A DNA stretch of 64,000 nt from UBA6168 sp964573725 (GCA_964573725.1 CAZNLJ010000006.1:95747-159746); one strand, 5' to 3'; counted from the first letter of the stretch, positions 1 through 9,514 are shown. Numbers and translations are program-made. The notes: a model not told the origin generated them from the sequence alone.

Positions 1-799
1 GGAAGCCGTCGGCCGCGGTGCGGAATCGTACCTGACGCCCCGCGAGGCGGAGGACGAGCAAGGCAAGGTGGTGCTGTCCGGCATCCACACCTACGGGGAA
101 ACGGTGCACCTGTTCGTCGAACGAAACCGTTACCAAGGGGTGTTCCTGCCGGGCTACCGCGCCTGGCGCCCGCATTACCGCGCCGCCGATACCGGGCTGA
201 AATACGTGGACCACATGGTCGGCAATGTGGAATTGGGCAAGATGCTGCATTGGGTCCGTTTCTACGAGCAGGTGATGGGCTTCACCCAAATCCTCTCCTT
301 CGACGACAAGGATATATCCACAGCGTACACAGCCTTGATGAGCAAGGTGATGAGCAACGGGAACGGCCGGATCAAATTTCCGATCAACGAGCCGGCCGAG
401 GGCCTCAAGAAATCCCAGATCGACGAGTATCTCGAGTTTTACGAAGGTCCCGGCGTGCAGCATATCGCCGTGGCCACGGACAACATCATCGAGACCGTGA
501 CCCTGCTGCGGGACCGGGGGGTGGAGTTCCTGCGCGTCCCCTCCACCTATTACGACACCCTGTCGGAGCGGGTGGGAGAAATCGATGAGGACCTGGCACC
601 GCTGCGGGAGCTGGGCATCCTGGTGGACCGGGACGACGAGGGCTACCTGTTGCAGATTTTCACCAAGCCGGTGAATCCGCGGCCCACGCTTTTCTTCGAA
701 ATCATCCAACGGAAAGGGGCCCGCTCCTTCGGAAAAGGTAACTTTAGGGCGCTCTTCGAATCCATCGAACGGGAGCAGGCCCTCCGGGGAACCCTGTAG
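1..799 (+). CDS. hppD: 4-hydroxyphenylpyruvate dioxygenase, C-terminal part (5' end outside window)
   Basis: The enzyme converts 4-hydroxyphenylpyruvate to homogentisate in tyrosine degradation, in the cytoplasm, using Fe(II) and O2. The reading frame is open from base 2, so the gene starts upstream of the window; about 265 residues are present of a usual 360-380. The three facial-triad iron ligands of the family are visible: the His of VDHMVGNV (codon at 212), the His of VQHIAVATDN (codon at 461) and the Glu of FFEIIQR (codon at 698). The C-terminal signature with RKGARSFGKGNFRALFESIE is intact. GTG codons near base 68 are internal, because upstream codons continue the family sequence. Assignment is firm; only the N-terminal domain is missing. 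Confidence 0.96.
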   Translation, partial: EAVGRGAESYLTPREAEDEQGKVVLSGIHTYGETVHLFVERNRYQGVFLPGYRAWRPHYRAADTGLKYVDHMVGNVELGKMLHWVRFYEQVMGFTQILSFDDKDISTAYTALMSKVMSNGNGRIKFPINEPAEGLKKSQIDEYLEFYEGPGVQHIAVATDNIIETVTLLRDRGVEFLRVPSTYYDTLSERVGEIDEDLAPLRELGILVDRDDEGYLLQIFTKPVNPRPTLFFEIIQRKGARSFGKGNFRALFESIEREQALRGTL

Positions 800-836
800 G
801 GCGGCCGTCACCGGCGATGAAAAAGTACATATCGAT

Positions 837-1565
837 ATGAAGGCTGTCATCCTGGCGGTCGCATCCGCGCTCCTGGTCCTTCCTGCACTGGAAGGACAGT
901 CCCCGTATTCCCTGAAACCGGGCCGGGAGGCCGGGTGGGGTACCCTGGCACTCGGCCTGGGTGGCCTCTCGCTCCACCTGGAGCGGCGGATACAGCCCTT
1001 GTCCCCTCACCAGGTCGACCTGCTGACGGCGGAAGCCGGCTTGGGAAAATGGGACACCTGGACGGTAGGCAATGTATCCCCGGTGGCGGCGAGATGGAGC
1101 GATTTCCTGCTGTACGGATCGCACGTCCTCCCGCTCGCCATCGTTGCCGCTACCCCCGCCTTGCGAAAATCGCCGCTCCCGGTGGCCGTCGTGGTGGCGG
1201 AAGTGGGCCTGTTGAACACGGCAGTCACTACCTTGGTCAAACATTCGGTCAAACGCCCCCGTCCCTATGTCCGCAACCCGGCGGTGCCGCTCGACCGGAA
1301 AATGACCGTCGATGCGCAGGAGTCCTTCTATTCCGGCCATGCTTCCCAAACCGCGGCGATGTGTTTCCTGTCCGCGCACCTGTTCGCCTCGGCTTACCCC
1401 AGGAGCCGATGGAAACCTGCCGTCTGGACCGCAGCCGCAGGGATTCCGGCCTTGACCGGATACCTGCGGGTAAGGAGCGGAAAACATTTCTTCTCGGATG
1501 TCCTGGTCGGCTACGCAGCCGGTGCGCTGACCGGCTGGCTGATACCCCGATTGCACCGCCGTTGA
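837..1565 (+). CDS. PAP2-family phosphatase, membrane-associated
   Basis: This 242-residue protein belongs to the PAP2/type 2 phosphatidic acid phosphatase superfamily, which removes phosphate from lipid phosphates or undecaprenyl pyrophosphate at the membrane. The three superfamily motifs are present. Motif 1 is K135-x6-RP (KHSVKRPRP). Motif 2 is SGH at 166-168, preceded by FY rather than the usual P. Motif 3 has R211, H217 and D221 (RVRSGKHFFSD). The N-terminus (residues 1-20) is hydrophobic and may be a signal peptide or anchor, with further hydrophobic stretches around 97-125 and 195-235. It lies 37 bases after the hppD stop with no obvious promoter. The substrate cannot be told from sequence. 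Confidence 0.85.
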   Translation: MKAVILAVASALLVLPALEGQSPYSLKPGREAGWGTLALGLGGLSLHLERRIQPLSPHQVDLLTAEAGLGKWDTWTVGNVSPVAARWSDFLLYGSHVLPLAIVAATPALRKSPLPVAVVVAEVGLLNTAVTTLVKHSVKRPRPYVRNPAVPLDRKMTVDAQESFYSGHASQTAAMCFLSAHLFASAYPRSRWKPAVWTAAAGIPALTGYLRVRSGKHFFSDVLVGYAAGALTGWLIPRLHRR

Positions 1566-1764
1566 TACCGGAAATACCGGTGGGTCCGCCGCTTGCGATG
1601 TGCTCCGCGAGGGCCGGTCGGTACCTCCGGCGTGCGCTAGGCAGCGGATTTCGGCCCCTGCTCCGGGGCATGTCCTGCGCCGCCGCCGGTCCGCCGGTGG
1701 CGGCATCCGGCCTCTTTATAATCCTTTGGGACATCCGGCATTGTCACCGTAAAAAAACAAGCAA

Positions 1765-4700
1765 TTGGACACGACTGCCAACATTCCGCGGAAAAGCCGG
1801 CTGCAGCTCCTGCTGCCTGCCGCCTGCCGCCCTGCCCTGATGGCCCTGTGGCTTACCCTCGCGGGTTCGACGGGCCTCACCGCCCAGATTTGGTTCGAAA
1901 ATTTCGACGCCTATCCGAACGGCACCATCAATGCGCCTCCGAAATGGACTTCCTACGCCAACGATTGTGATGACGGCGGCATCAATACCGCGAGCAGCCA
2001 ATGGGGAGTCTGGGACGGCGTCTTCACCGTCAATGACATCGAAGGGGACTGCTGCCCCGGGCCAGGTGGCGACAACGACAACGGCTGGCTCTCGGAGGTC
2101 ATCGACATCGCCGGCTTTTGCGATGTGTCCGCTTCCATGCTCGTGACGTTCGACGGGGCTTTGGAATGCGACGATCCCGCCAATCCGATCTTCACCTGCA
2201 ATGGGTCTTCCGACAATAGCCACGACCAGGTCGTGGTGGAGTACAAGTTGGACAACGGGCCTTTCCAACAGATGGGTTATGTCTGCGGCGGGAACGGCGG
2301 TGGTACCATCGGGGTGACCGGCCTGAACGGCAATACCCTGCAACTGCGCTTTTTTGCGGCCAACAAGGCCAATACCGAGTACTACTTCATCGATTTCATC
2401 GTCGTGGAAGGCGGTGCAGGGACGACCCCGCTCTTCAATCCCATCGGCCCGGTCTGCGAGAACGCCGCCCCGATACCGCTGCCCGGCGTTTCCACCAACG
2501 GCATCACGGGCAGCTGGGATGTCGGCACCACCTTCGTGCCGGCCGGCCAGGGCGGCAACCTGGTCACCCTGATCTTTACCCCCGACCCGGGGCAATGCGC
2601 CGCTGCGACCACCCTCGACATACAAGTCCTGCCGACGGTCTCGGTACAGCCGGCACCCATCGGGCCTTTCTGTACCACCGATCCGCCGGTGGCCTTGCCT
2701 GCCGGCATCAACGGCATCAACGGTACCTGGGCCGGCCCCGGTGTCACGGCCGGTGTCTTCCAGCCCGCCGGATCGGGGCCCGGTACGTTCAGCCTGGTTT
2801 TCACCCCCTTCGGCGGACAATGTGCCGTTCCGGCCTCGCTGCCGGTTACCGTCTCCGCCACCCCTTCCGCAAATGCCACCACCCTGGTGGCCTGCGGTGC
2901 CAACGGTATCGCCACCTTCGACCTGACGGCCGCCGCCGCACTCGTCAACAACCAGCCGGGGACGGCCGTAAGCTGGTATGAGGATCCCGCCGGCAACACA
3001 CCGGTCGCCGATCCCGCCGCCTACATCGCCTCGAACGGCACCCTGGTCTATGCCTTCGTCTCCCAAAACGGCTGTACATCCGGCCCCGCCGCCATCCTGC
3101 TGACGGTGAACGCCGCCACCGCCCCTCCTGTCACCGGCGTTCCGGCTTCGGTTTGTCAGAATGCCGGTCCCCTGCCCTTGCCGACGATACAAGGCGGCAT
3201 CAACGGGCAATGGTCCGGTCCCGGGGTCAGCAACAACAGCTTCCAGCCGGCCGGCCTCTCCGGCCCGGTTTCCCTGGTGTTCACCCCGGTCGCTTCCGCA
3301 TGTGCCTTGCCGGCCACCTTCCTCCTCACGGTGACGCCGCCCGGCCCGGTCACTTTGTCGGGTGTTCCCGGATCCTGGTGCCAGACCGCCGGCGTGTTGC
3401 CGCTTCCCGGGAACCAGTCCGGTACCACGGGGACCTGGTCCGGCTCCGGTGTATTGAACAACACCTTCGATCCGAGCGGCATCACCGGACTGGTGGACCT
3501 GACCTTCACACCTGCCGGCAATGCCTGCTTGTTGCCGACCGGCTGGCAGCTGAATGTCCTCGAACCGGAGACGCCCGCCTTATCCGGCTTGCCGGATACC
3601 GTCTGCGCAGGTGCCGACCCCATCGCCCTGCCGACGGAGCAAGGCGCTTACACGGGGACTTGGTCCGGTCCCGGGGTTGCCGCCAATGCCTTCGACCCCG
3701 CCGGCCTATCGGGTCCGGTCAGCCTCACCTTCACGCCGGGTGGCAGCGGATGTGTGTACAACGCGGTCTTTGTCATGACCGTCGCTCCGGCGGTCGTTCC
3801 GCAATTGGACAGCGCCCAGCTGTGCCAGACGGCACCGCCCCTGGACCTTGGTACGCTCGTGGACCCCGCCTTCCCGGCCGGCGCCTGGTCCGGCCCGGGG
3901 GTCTCCGGCAACCTGTTCGACCCCGCCGGCCTGACCGGTCCGACGACGCTCTCCTTCCTCGCCACCGCCGGCTGTGCGGAACCTGCGCTTACCGTGGTGG
4001 ATGTCTTCCCACCGGTGCAACCTGTCCTGGCTTCGGCCGCGGTTTGTGTCCAGGAAGATTCCCTGCCTCTTTCCCTACTGGCCGACCCCCTCTTTCCGGT
4101 GGGTACCTGGACCGGCCCCGGGGTTTCCGGCGCCCTGTTCCTCCCCGCGGGCTTGTCCGGTCCGGTGACCCTCACCTTTCTTCCGGCGGTTTCCTGCCCG
4201 GCGGAGGCCGTCACCACGGTGACGGTGCATACGGCCCCTTTCTTTACCCAACTGGAAACGACCTGCGACCTGGCCACCCAATCCTACACGGTCAGCTTCC
4301 AACCTTCCGGTGGTGATTCCTTGACTTATACGGTCGACGGACTGCCTTTGCCGGGGCCTTTGTTCGTATCCGGCCCCTTGCCCAGCGGACAGGCCTACCA
4401 GTTCCTGTTGGATGACGGCAACGGTTGTGGACCGGTGGCCGTCGCCGGATCGGTCAACTGCGATTGCGCCACCTCCGCCGGCACCTTGGATGCGGAAGGA
4501 AGCCCCTTGTCCCTGTGCATGGAAGCGCCTTTCGAAGTGCCCCACAACGGGGACGAAGTCATCGGGGCGACCGACCTGCTGCGTTTTATCCTGCATGACA
4601 ATCCGGGTACGCAGCCGGGGAATATCCTCGCCGTCAGCGACTCGACCTGGTTCGAATTTCCGGCCGGTGTCAATCCCGGACAGACCTATTATCTGTCCGC

Positions 4701-7491
4701 CATGGCCGGCGCCATGGCGGGCAACGGCCAGGTCGACCTGAACGACCCCTGCCTGTCGGTCTCCCCGGGCGTACCGGTCTCGTTTCATTACGTCGACCTG
4801 ACCCTCCCCGCGTCGGATACCCTGTGCGACGGGGAATGCCTCGACCTGCCGGTCGGCCTGGCCGGTGTGGCGCCCTTCGGCTTGAGCTTGTCGGTGACCG
4901 ATGGGCAAATGGTGTACGAGGACACCTTCCCGGGGGTGAACAGTCCTTTTGTCCTCCAAAGCTGTCTCCAGGTGCTGGGCCTCGGTCCGGGCCTGCTCGA
5001 CCTGCAGGTTACCGGCCTCGTCGATGCCGACGGATGTACGGCCACGGAAAGCGGCGACCTGCCGTCCATGGAGCTGCTCCTCCTGCCGCCTGCGGCCGGT
5101 GTCGTGGAACAGACCTTGTGCGCCGGGGATTCCCTGACCGTAGGCGGTATCGTTTTCGACGCGCAGCATCCCGCCGACACCTTGTTGTTGCCGGGAATCG
5201 GGGTGGGCGGCTGCGACAGTTCCCTGGTGGTCAACCTCCAGTTCCTGCCGGAGCCGGTGTTCCTGGTCATGGAGAGCCGGTGTGCGGGGGACAGCCTGCT
5301 GGCGGGCGGGGTTTGGTTCCACAGCGGCTTCCCAAGCGGCTCCGTCGTGTTGCCGGCTGCGGCGGCGAACGGTTGTGATTCGACCATAGAGGTGGTGCTG
5401 ACTTTCCAGCCGGTGCCGACCACTGTCCTGTCGCAGACACTTTGTCCGGATGACAGCCTCCTGGTGAACGGCGTCCCTTATCATGCCGCAAACCCCGAAG
5501 GTACGGAAGTCATTCCCGCCGGCAGCTACCTGGGCTGCGATTCCGTAGTGGTCGTCGACCTGTCCTTCCACTTGCCGGCGGTACTGGACTTTACCCAAAC
5601 CTTGTGCACCGGGGGCAGCGTGGTGCTGGCGGGAACGACCTACGATGAAAACAATCCGACCGATACGGTCATCCTGGCCGGTGCCGGGGGCTACGGATGT
5701 GATTCTTTCATTTACATACAGCTGACGTTCAATGAGGTCGTCCTTGCCACCTTCGCCGATACCCTCTGTCCGGGCGCCAGCCTGACGGTCGGCGGGGTGG
5801 TCTATGACATCAACCAGCCCGCCGGCACGGAAGTCTTTCCGGGGGGCAGCTACCTGGGCTGCGACTCGGTGGTGACGGTCGACCTGACCTTCCTCCCGCC
5901 GGCCGTGTCCATGCTGGTGGACACCTTGTGTGCCGGGAGCTTCCTGGTGGTCAACGGGATCCTTTACGATGCCGGCCATCCTTCCGGTACGGAGATCTTG
6001 TCGGGGGGCAGCTACCTGGGCTGTGACTCGGTGGTGACGGTCGACCTGACCTTTCTGCCGCCGGCCGTCGATACCTTGTCGCCGCTGCTTTGCGCCGGCA
6101 CTTCCGTCACCATCGACGGGGTGCTTTTCGACGAAAGCCAACCCGTGGGAACCATTGCGTACCCGGGCGGGGGATACCTGGGCTGCGATTCCGCCTTGGT
6201 CGTCCAACTGGCCTTCCTGCCGCCGGCACAAGGAAGTTGGTCGGACACCTTATGTCCGGGCGGAAGCTATACCCTCCAGGGGGTGACTTTCGATATCAGC
6301 CAGCCTTCCGGAACCGTCGTTTTGCCGCAGGCCGCCTGGACGGGCTGTGATTCCGTCGTCCAGGTGTCCCTGACCTTCAGCGACGCGGTGACGGCGACTT
6401 TCGCACCCTCCCTTTGCCCCGGCGAGGTGGTGTTCATCAACGGCACCCTTTATTTTGCCGGCAATCCGACCGGATCGGAAACCTTTCCGGGGGGCAGCTA
6501 CCTGGGCTGTGATTCCACCGTCCTGGTGAGCCTCAGCTACTATCCGGATGCGGTCGGCAGCGTATCGGTCACCCTGCCACCGGACGGGTCCGTGGTGGTC
6601 AACGGCACCTTGTACAATCTCTTCAATCCTTCCGGGACGGAGGTCCTGCCGGGTGGCAGTGTGAACGGTTGCGATTCGGTGGTGCTGGTGGACCTTACCT
6701 TCCTGCAGACCTTGGTGCCGGACATAGTCCTCGTTCCGCCGGCTTGCAAAGGTGGGGCGGACGGGGAGGTCCGGATAGAATCCCTGCTCGGCGGCGACCC
6801 GCCCTACACCATTTCCCTGACCGGCTATCCTTCGCAGACCACAGCCGATTTTCCGGTTGCGTTCGAGGGCTTGCCGACCGGCTTTTACTTCCTGTTGGTC
6901 AAGGATGCGGCGGGTAACAGCTATGCGGCGGAACTGCTGCTGCCGGATCCGCCGCCTTTGGTCCTGGATGCCGGGCCGGACCAGGTCTTGTCGTTGGGTA
7001 CCGGTACGACCCTGTCGCCGACCGCAGGTTTTGCGGTGGAGACCTGGAGCTGGTCACCGCCGGATTTCCTGAGTTGTACGGATTGCGAAAACCCGTCCGT
7101 CCTGTCCCCATCCGGCGAGACCACCTATACCCTGTCGGTCCTCACGGCGGCAGGTTGCACCGCTTCCGACGAGGTGGTGATAGCCGTACAGCCGGTGCGG
7201 CGTGTTTACGTACCGAATGCGTTCAGTCCGGATGGGGACGGCATCAACGAATTCCTGCATGTCTTTGCGGGGCCCGGGATACGGGCGGTACCTCGTTTCC
7301 AGGTGTTCGACCGGTGGGGCGGCCGGATGTATGAGGAAGCGGACCTGGACCTGGGGGATACCGGTTCCGGATGGGACGGGCGCCATCGGGGGGAGGATAT
7401 GCCGGCCGGTGTCTATGTATGGGTAGCGGAAGTCGAATTCGTGGACGGGGTCGTCCTGGTGCTGAAAGGAGAGGTCAATCTCCTGCGGTAG
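1765..7491 (+). CDS. Giant repeat surface protein with gliding-motility-associated C-terminal domain
   Basis: This 1908-residue protein is probably exported by T9SS and displayed as an adhesin or matrix protein. It begins at TTG in an A-rich context; an ATG at codon 26 (1840) is the alternative. A basic/hydrophobic signal region ends near TGLTAQ. Residues about 40-215 resemble a jelly-roll/MAM-like domain. Residues about 228-840 hold seven Ig-like repeats of 65-75 residues with a core like GTWSGPGV..FxPAGLSGPV and paired Cys, interrupted by one different module. Residues 1117-1656 are ten tandem 54-residue repeats (TLCPG...GCDSVV). An SprB-like segment and a PKD-like segment follow. The last ~95 residues (VPNAFSPDGDGINEF, FDRWGG, GVYVW) are the CHU_C/TIGR04131 sorting domain. 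No PorP/SprF partner adjoins it. The ligand is unknown. Confidence 0.93.
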   Translation: MDTTANIPRKSRLQLLLPAACRPALMALWLTLAGSTGLTAQIWFENFDAYPNGTINAPPKWTSYANDCDDGGINTASSQWGVWDGVFTVNDIEGDCCPGPGGDNDNGWLSEVIDIAGFCDVSASMLVTFDGALECDDPANPIFTCNGSSDNSHDQVVVEYKLDNGPFQQMGYVCGGNGGGTIGVTGLNGNTLQLRFFAANKANTEYYFIDFIVVEGGAGTTPLFNPIGPVCENAAPIPLPGVSTNGITGSWDVGTTFVPAGQGGNLVTLIFTPDPGQCAAATTLDIQVLPTVSVQPAPIGPFCTTDPPVALPAGINGINGTWAGPGVTAGVFQPAGSGPGTFSLVFTPFGGQCAVPASLPVTVSATPSANATTLVACGANGIATFDLTAAAALVNNQPGTAVSWYEDPAGNTPVADPAAYIASNGTLVYAFVSQNGCTSGPAAILLTVNAATAPPVTGVPASVCQNAGPLPLPTIQGGINGQWSGPGVSNNSFQPAGLSGPVSLVFTPVASACALPATFLLTVTPPGPVTLSGVPGSWCQTAGVLPLPGNQSGTTGTWSGSGVLNNTFDPSGITGLVDLTFTPAGNACLLPTGWQLNVLEPETPALSGLPDTVCAGADPIALPTEQGAYTGTWSGPGVAANAFDPAGLSGPVSLTFTPGGSGCVYNAVFVMTVAPAVVPQLDSAQLCQTAPPLDLGTLVDPAFPAGAWSGPGVSGNLFDPAGLTGPTTLSFLATAGCAEPALTVVDVFPPVQPVLASAAVCVQEDSLPLSLLADPLFPVGTWTGPGVSGALFLPAGLSGPVTLTFLPAVSCPAEAVTTVTVHTAPFFTQLETTCDLATQSYTVSFQPSGGDSLTYTVDGLPLPGPLFVSGPLPSGQAYQFLLDDGNGCGPVAVAGSVNCDCATSAGTLDAEGSPLSLCMEAPFEVPHNGDEVIGATDLLRFILHDNPGTQPGNILAVSDSTWFEFPAGVNPGQTYYLSAMAGAMAGNGQVDLNDPCLSVSPGVPVSFHYVDLTLPASDTLCDGECLDLPVGLAGVAPFGLSLSVTDGQMVYEDTFPGVNSPFVLQSCLQVLGLGPGLLDLQVTGLVDADGCTATESGDLPSMELLLLPPAAGVVEQTLCAGDSLTVGGIVFDAQHPADTLLLPGIGVGGCDSSLVVNLQFLPEPVFLVMESRCAGDSLLAGGVWFHSGFPSGSVVLPAAAANGCDSTIEVVLTFQPVPTTVLSQTLCPDDSLLVNGVPYHAANPEGTEVIPAGSYLGCDSVVVVDLSFHLPAVLDFTQTLCTGGSVVLAGTTYDENNPTDTVILAGAGGYGCDSFIYIQLTFNEVVLATFADTLCPGASLTVGGVVYDINQPAGTEVFPGGSYLGCDSVVTVDLTFLPPAVSMLVDTLCAGSFLVVNGILYDAGHPSGTEILSGGSYLGCDSVVTVDLTFLPPAVDTLSPLLCAGTSVTIDGVLFDESQPVGTIAYPGGGYLGCDSALVVQLAFLPPAQGSWSDTLCPGGSYTLQGVTFDISQPSGTVVLPQAAWTGCDSVVQVSLTFSDAVTATFAPSLCPGEVVFINGTLYFAGNPTGSETFPGGSYLGCDSTVLVSLSYYPDAVGSVSVTLPPDGSVVVNGTLYNLFNPSGTEVLPGGSVNGCDSVVLVDLTFLQTLVPDIVLVPPACKGGADGEVRIESLLGGDPPYTISLTGYPSQTTADFPVAFEGLPTGFYFLLVKDAAGNSYAAELLLPDPPPLVLDAGPDQVLSLGTGTTLSPTAGFAVETWSWSPPDFLSCTDCENPSVLSPSGETTYTLSVLTAAGCTASDEVVIAVQPVRRVYVPNAFSPDGDGINEFLHVFAGPGIRAVPRFQVFDRWGGRMYEEADLDLGDTGSGWDGRHRGEDMPAGVYVWVAEVEFVDGVVLVLKGEVNLLR
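5113..6732 (+). repeat. Ten tandem in-frame 162-bp repeats (54 residues each)
   Basis: Repeat units start at 5113, 5275, 5437, 5599, 5761, 5923, 6085, 6247, 6409 and 6571, exactly 162 bases apart. Each encodes a Cys near its start (TLCPG; replaced by Pro in the last unit), a central (N)GxxY/F segment and a GCDS motif near residue 35. Bases 5841-5906 and 6003-6068 are 66 bases long with only about three differences, so some units are recently duplicated or homogenised. Confidence 0.95.
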
Positions 7492-7500
7492 GCACCCGGA

Positions 7501-7899
7501 TCACCGGCCGCCCTTGGTGCGGATCAGGACCACCCCGTTTGCGCCCCGCAGGCCGTATTGGGCGCTGCCTTCGGCGGCGCTGAGCACCCGGACCGACCGG
7601 ACTTCCTCGATGACGACCAGCCGGGCCGCCTCCTGGTAGCTGTCCGCATAAGCGCTGCCGTCGACGACAAAAAGCGGTTCGACATTACCGGTGATGGTAT
7701 CCGCACTGCGGATATACACCACGATGGTACCCGCCACATCCGTCACCCGGACCTTAGGGTCCCGGCGGAGATAATCCGCAAGCGATTGGAAGGCGGATTG
7801 GGCGGGGTTTTCGATGGTGGCCTCCGGCAGTTTCGTCGTACAGGCCTGGAGCAATGCCAGGAAGGAGGTGAGGAGTACGGAGGCGGTAAATTTATGCAT
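7501..7899 (-). CDS. Small lipoprotein with TonB-receptor plug-like domain
   Basis: This 132-residue protein has a lipoprotein signal (basic start, hydrophobic core, LLQAC with the lipid Cys near residue 20). The second half resembles the plug domain of SusC-type TonB receptors: EPLFVVDGSAY, then RVLSAAEGSAQYGLRGANG and VVLIRTKGG. There is no beta-barrel, so it cannot be a transporter itself. Free-standing plug-like lipoproteins occur in Bacteroidota but their role is not established. Its start lies 10 bases downstream of the stop of the upstream minus-strand gene (7910-9151), so the two are probably co-transcribed. It converges on the 1908-residue adhesin gene with only 9 bases between stops. 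Confidence 0.8.
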   Translation of the reverse strand: MHKFTASVLLTSFLALLQACTTKLPEATIENPAQSAFQSLADYLRRDPKVRVTDVAGTIVVYIRSADTITGNVEPLFVVDGSAYADSYQEAARLVVIEEVRSVRVLSAAEGSAQYGLRGANGVVLIRTKGGR

Positions 7900-7909
7900 G
7901 TGTGATTCG

Positions 7910-9151
7910 TTAAAAGGATAAGAAACGCAGGGTTGCGGAGCCGTCCGGGCCGTCGATGCGAAGGAAGTGGATACCGGCCGGCAAACCGGCCGGCAGTTCG
8001 ATTGTGTGAAGACCGGAAAATGTGGTCAGGTTCCAGGACCGCAAGGTATTCCCGAGCCGGTCGACGAGGGTCAGCGAGCAGCCGGTCGGCAGGGAAGCCC
8101 CCCGGAGCTGCAGGAAGGGTTGGTCCGTCGGATTCGGGAAAATCCGCCAGGCGGTGGCGTCGGGCGTTTCCGCCGCGACGGTTCCGGTGGGGGTCGGCAG
8201 CCAGGGGGACAGGTCGAAAGCGAGCAGCCGCGGGGGAAGGACCGCGTACCGTTCCGAGCAGATGAACCCATGGCGGTCGCCTGAAAAGGCGATGCCTTCC
8301 GGTTGGCTGGTGAACAGGGCGCTGCCCATGGATACCTTGCGTTTGTTTCCGCGGAAAAAATCGTTGCCGGGATAGTCCCATAGCATCCAGAGGAAGGTCT
8401 CGCTGGTACTGACGTTGTAACCGAGCAGGACCGCCGTGCCGTCGCCCATGATATCGGCGCCGGTGATCTGCCCCTGCACGGTGAAGCTGTCTCGTAGCAA
8501 GGCGACATGTGTGCCGGGTTGGGCCGGCAGGACATAATGGCGGGTCTTGAAATCCGTCCAGTTCTTGGAAAAGATATGGAGGGAATCGCCATGGGCGAAG
8601 AAAGCTTCGCAATCGAAGTTATGGGCGTTGTGGCCGAATTGGAAATTGGTCTGGTCGCTGAAGCTGAACTGGATGATTTCCGGCACCGGGATGCCGTTTT
8701 CCAGGGCGGATTTGGCGATCCGGGCGATGTGGAGGTCCGTCCGGTTGCCGCCGTTGTTTCCGAAATCTCCGATGTAGAGGTATTGGTCGTCGGTGGCCAC
8801 GTCCTCCCAGTCGATATTATCCAAACCGGGGATGGTGAGGCTGAGGGAAACCGTCCCGTCCAGGGTATCGAGTGCGTATAGTTTCTCCGGGTTGCCGCCG
8901 TCCTCATGGGACCAAAGCCGGCCGCCGGCCATGGCCAGGCCGGAGCATTCCTCGAGGGAGGCGGGCAGGACGGCGACCTGTTCCGGGGTGAAGGCAGTGG
9001 ACGGATAGAGGCAGGAACCGTCGTTTTGGGTGGCGAGGGGATTGAAATTCAAGGCCAGGGGGTCGGTACAGCCCGGTTGCGACCAGCCCGGTAGGGCGGG
9101 AAACAAACATAGCAGCCCGGTGAAAGTCCCGGAGATGATCGGATGGCGCAT
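7910..9151 (-). CDS. Secreted protein with T9SS type A sorting domain
   Basis: This 413-residue protein has a signal peptide (MRHPIISGTFTGLLCLFPAL ending near GWSQ). A mature start GCTDPLALNFNPLATQNDGSC follows, the short Cys-bounded motif common at the start of Bacteroidota surface proteins. The central ~270 residues look like a beta-propeller (NIDWEDVATDDQYLYIGDFG, then SFSDQT and DCEAFF) of the kind seen in secreted proteins of unknown function. The C-terminus (RIFPNPTDQPFLQL ... LPAGIHFLRI) is a T9SS type A sorting domain. ATG at 9151 was chosen because the signal peptide begins there; the upstream codons have no signal-like sequence. A TAnnTTTG box lies at 9211-9218. It is followed by the plug-like lipoprotein gene in the same direction. 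Confidence 0.85.
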   Translation of the reverse strand: MRHPIISGTFTGLLCLFPALPGWSQPGCTDPLALNFNPLATQNDGSCLYPSTAFTPEQVAVLPASLEECSGLAMAGGRLWSHEDGGNPEKLYALDTLDGTVSLSLTIPGLDNIDWEDVATDDQYLYIGDFGNNGGNRTDLHIARIAKSALENGIPVPEIIQFSFSDQTNFQFGHNAHNFDCEAFFAHGDSLHIFSKNWTDFKTRHYVLPAQPGTHVALLRDSFTVQGQITGADIMGDGTAVLLGYNVSTSETFLWMLWDYPGNDFFRGNKRKVSMGSALFTSQPEGIAFSGDRHGFICSERYAVLPPRLLAFDLSPWLPTPTGTVAAETPDATAWRIFPNPTDQPFLQLRGASLPTGCSLTLVDRLGNTLRSWNLTTFSGLHTIELPAGLPAGIHFLRIDGPDGSATLRFLSF

Positions 9152-9210
9152 GGTGGATGGTCGGTATGGCCGCGGCGCCCGGCTTCGGGGGCGCATGCGG
9201 GTGGTTTCGG

Positions 9211-9218
9211 CAAAAGTA
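9211..9218 (-). promoter_or_regulatory. Candidate -7 box for the 7910-9151 gene
   Basis: On the minus strand the sequence is TACTTTTG, matching the Bacteroidota primary-sigma -7 consensus TAnnTTTG. It lies about 60 bases upstream of the ATG. No good TTTG -33 element was found at the expected spacing. Confidence 0.4.
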
Positions 9219-9514
9219 AGGCCGGAAAGTCGATTTTTTGGTCGGCTGCGGCCATAAACCTGCGGGAGGACTTGACGGTGGCGCAACCTTTTCTGACCTT
9301 GCGGCCGGATGGAGGCAAGCCAGGAACATATCCACCCGGGGTGGAAAGCGGTTCGGCGGGAAAAAGCCGGGGTAAGTCCGGCATGGCAACCGAAGCCAAG
9401 TTATAAATAAACGGATATCCAGACAAGCTGTGCGGCGCGATTTCCCCATTTCGTGGAAAGGGGGAGCGGACAAGGCCGGAACGACCGGAAAGGCGGGCAA
9501 CAGATGACAAGACA
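9219..9514. other. Divergent intergenic region
   Basis: This space separates the minus-strand 7910-9151 gene from the plus-strand HlyD-like gene. Apart from the -7 box next to it, no repeat, hairpin or coding sequence was recognised. AT-rich bases near 9400-9420 may hold the promoter for the HlyD-like gene, but no consensus match was found. Confidence 0.4.

Noticed and set aside
4075..6231. A 718-codon minus-strand open frame within the giant adhesin gene
   Set aside because: Created by the GC-rich, repetitive sense sequence; Gln/Arg-rich with no domain and periodic with the sense repeats.
5113..6732. CRISPR-like regular spacing of repeats
   Set aside because: The regular units are in-frame protein repeats of 162 bases without spacers.
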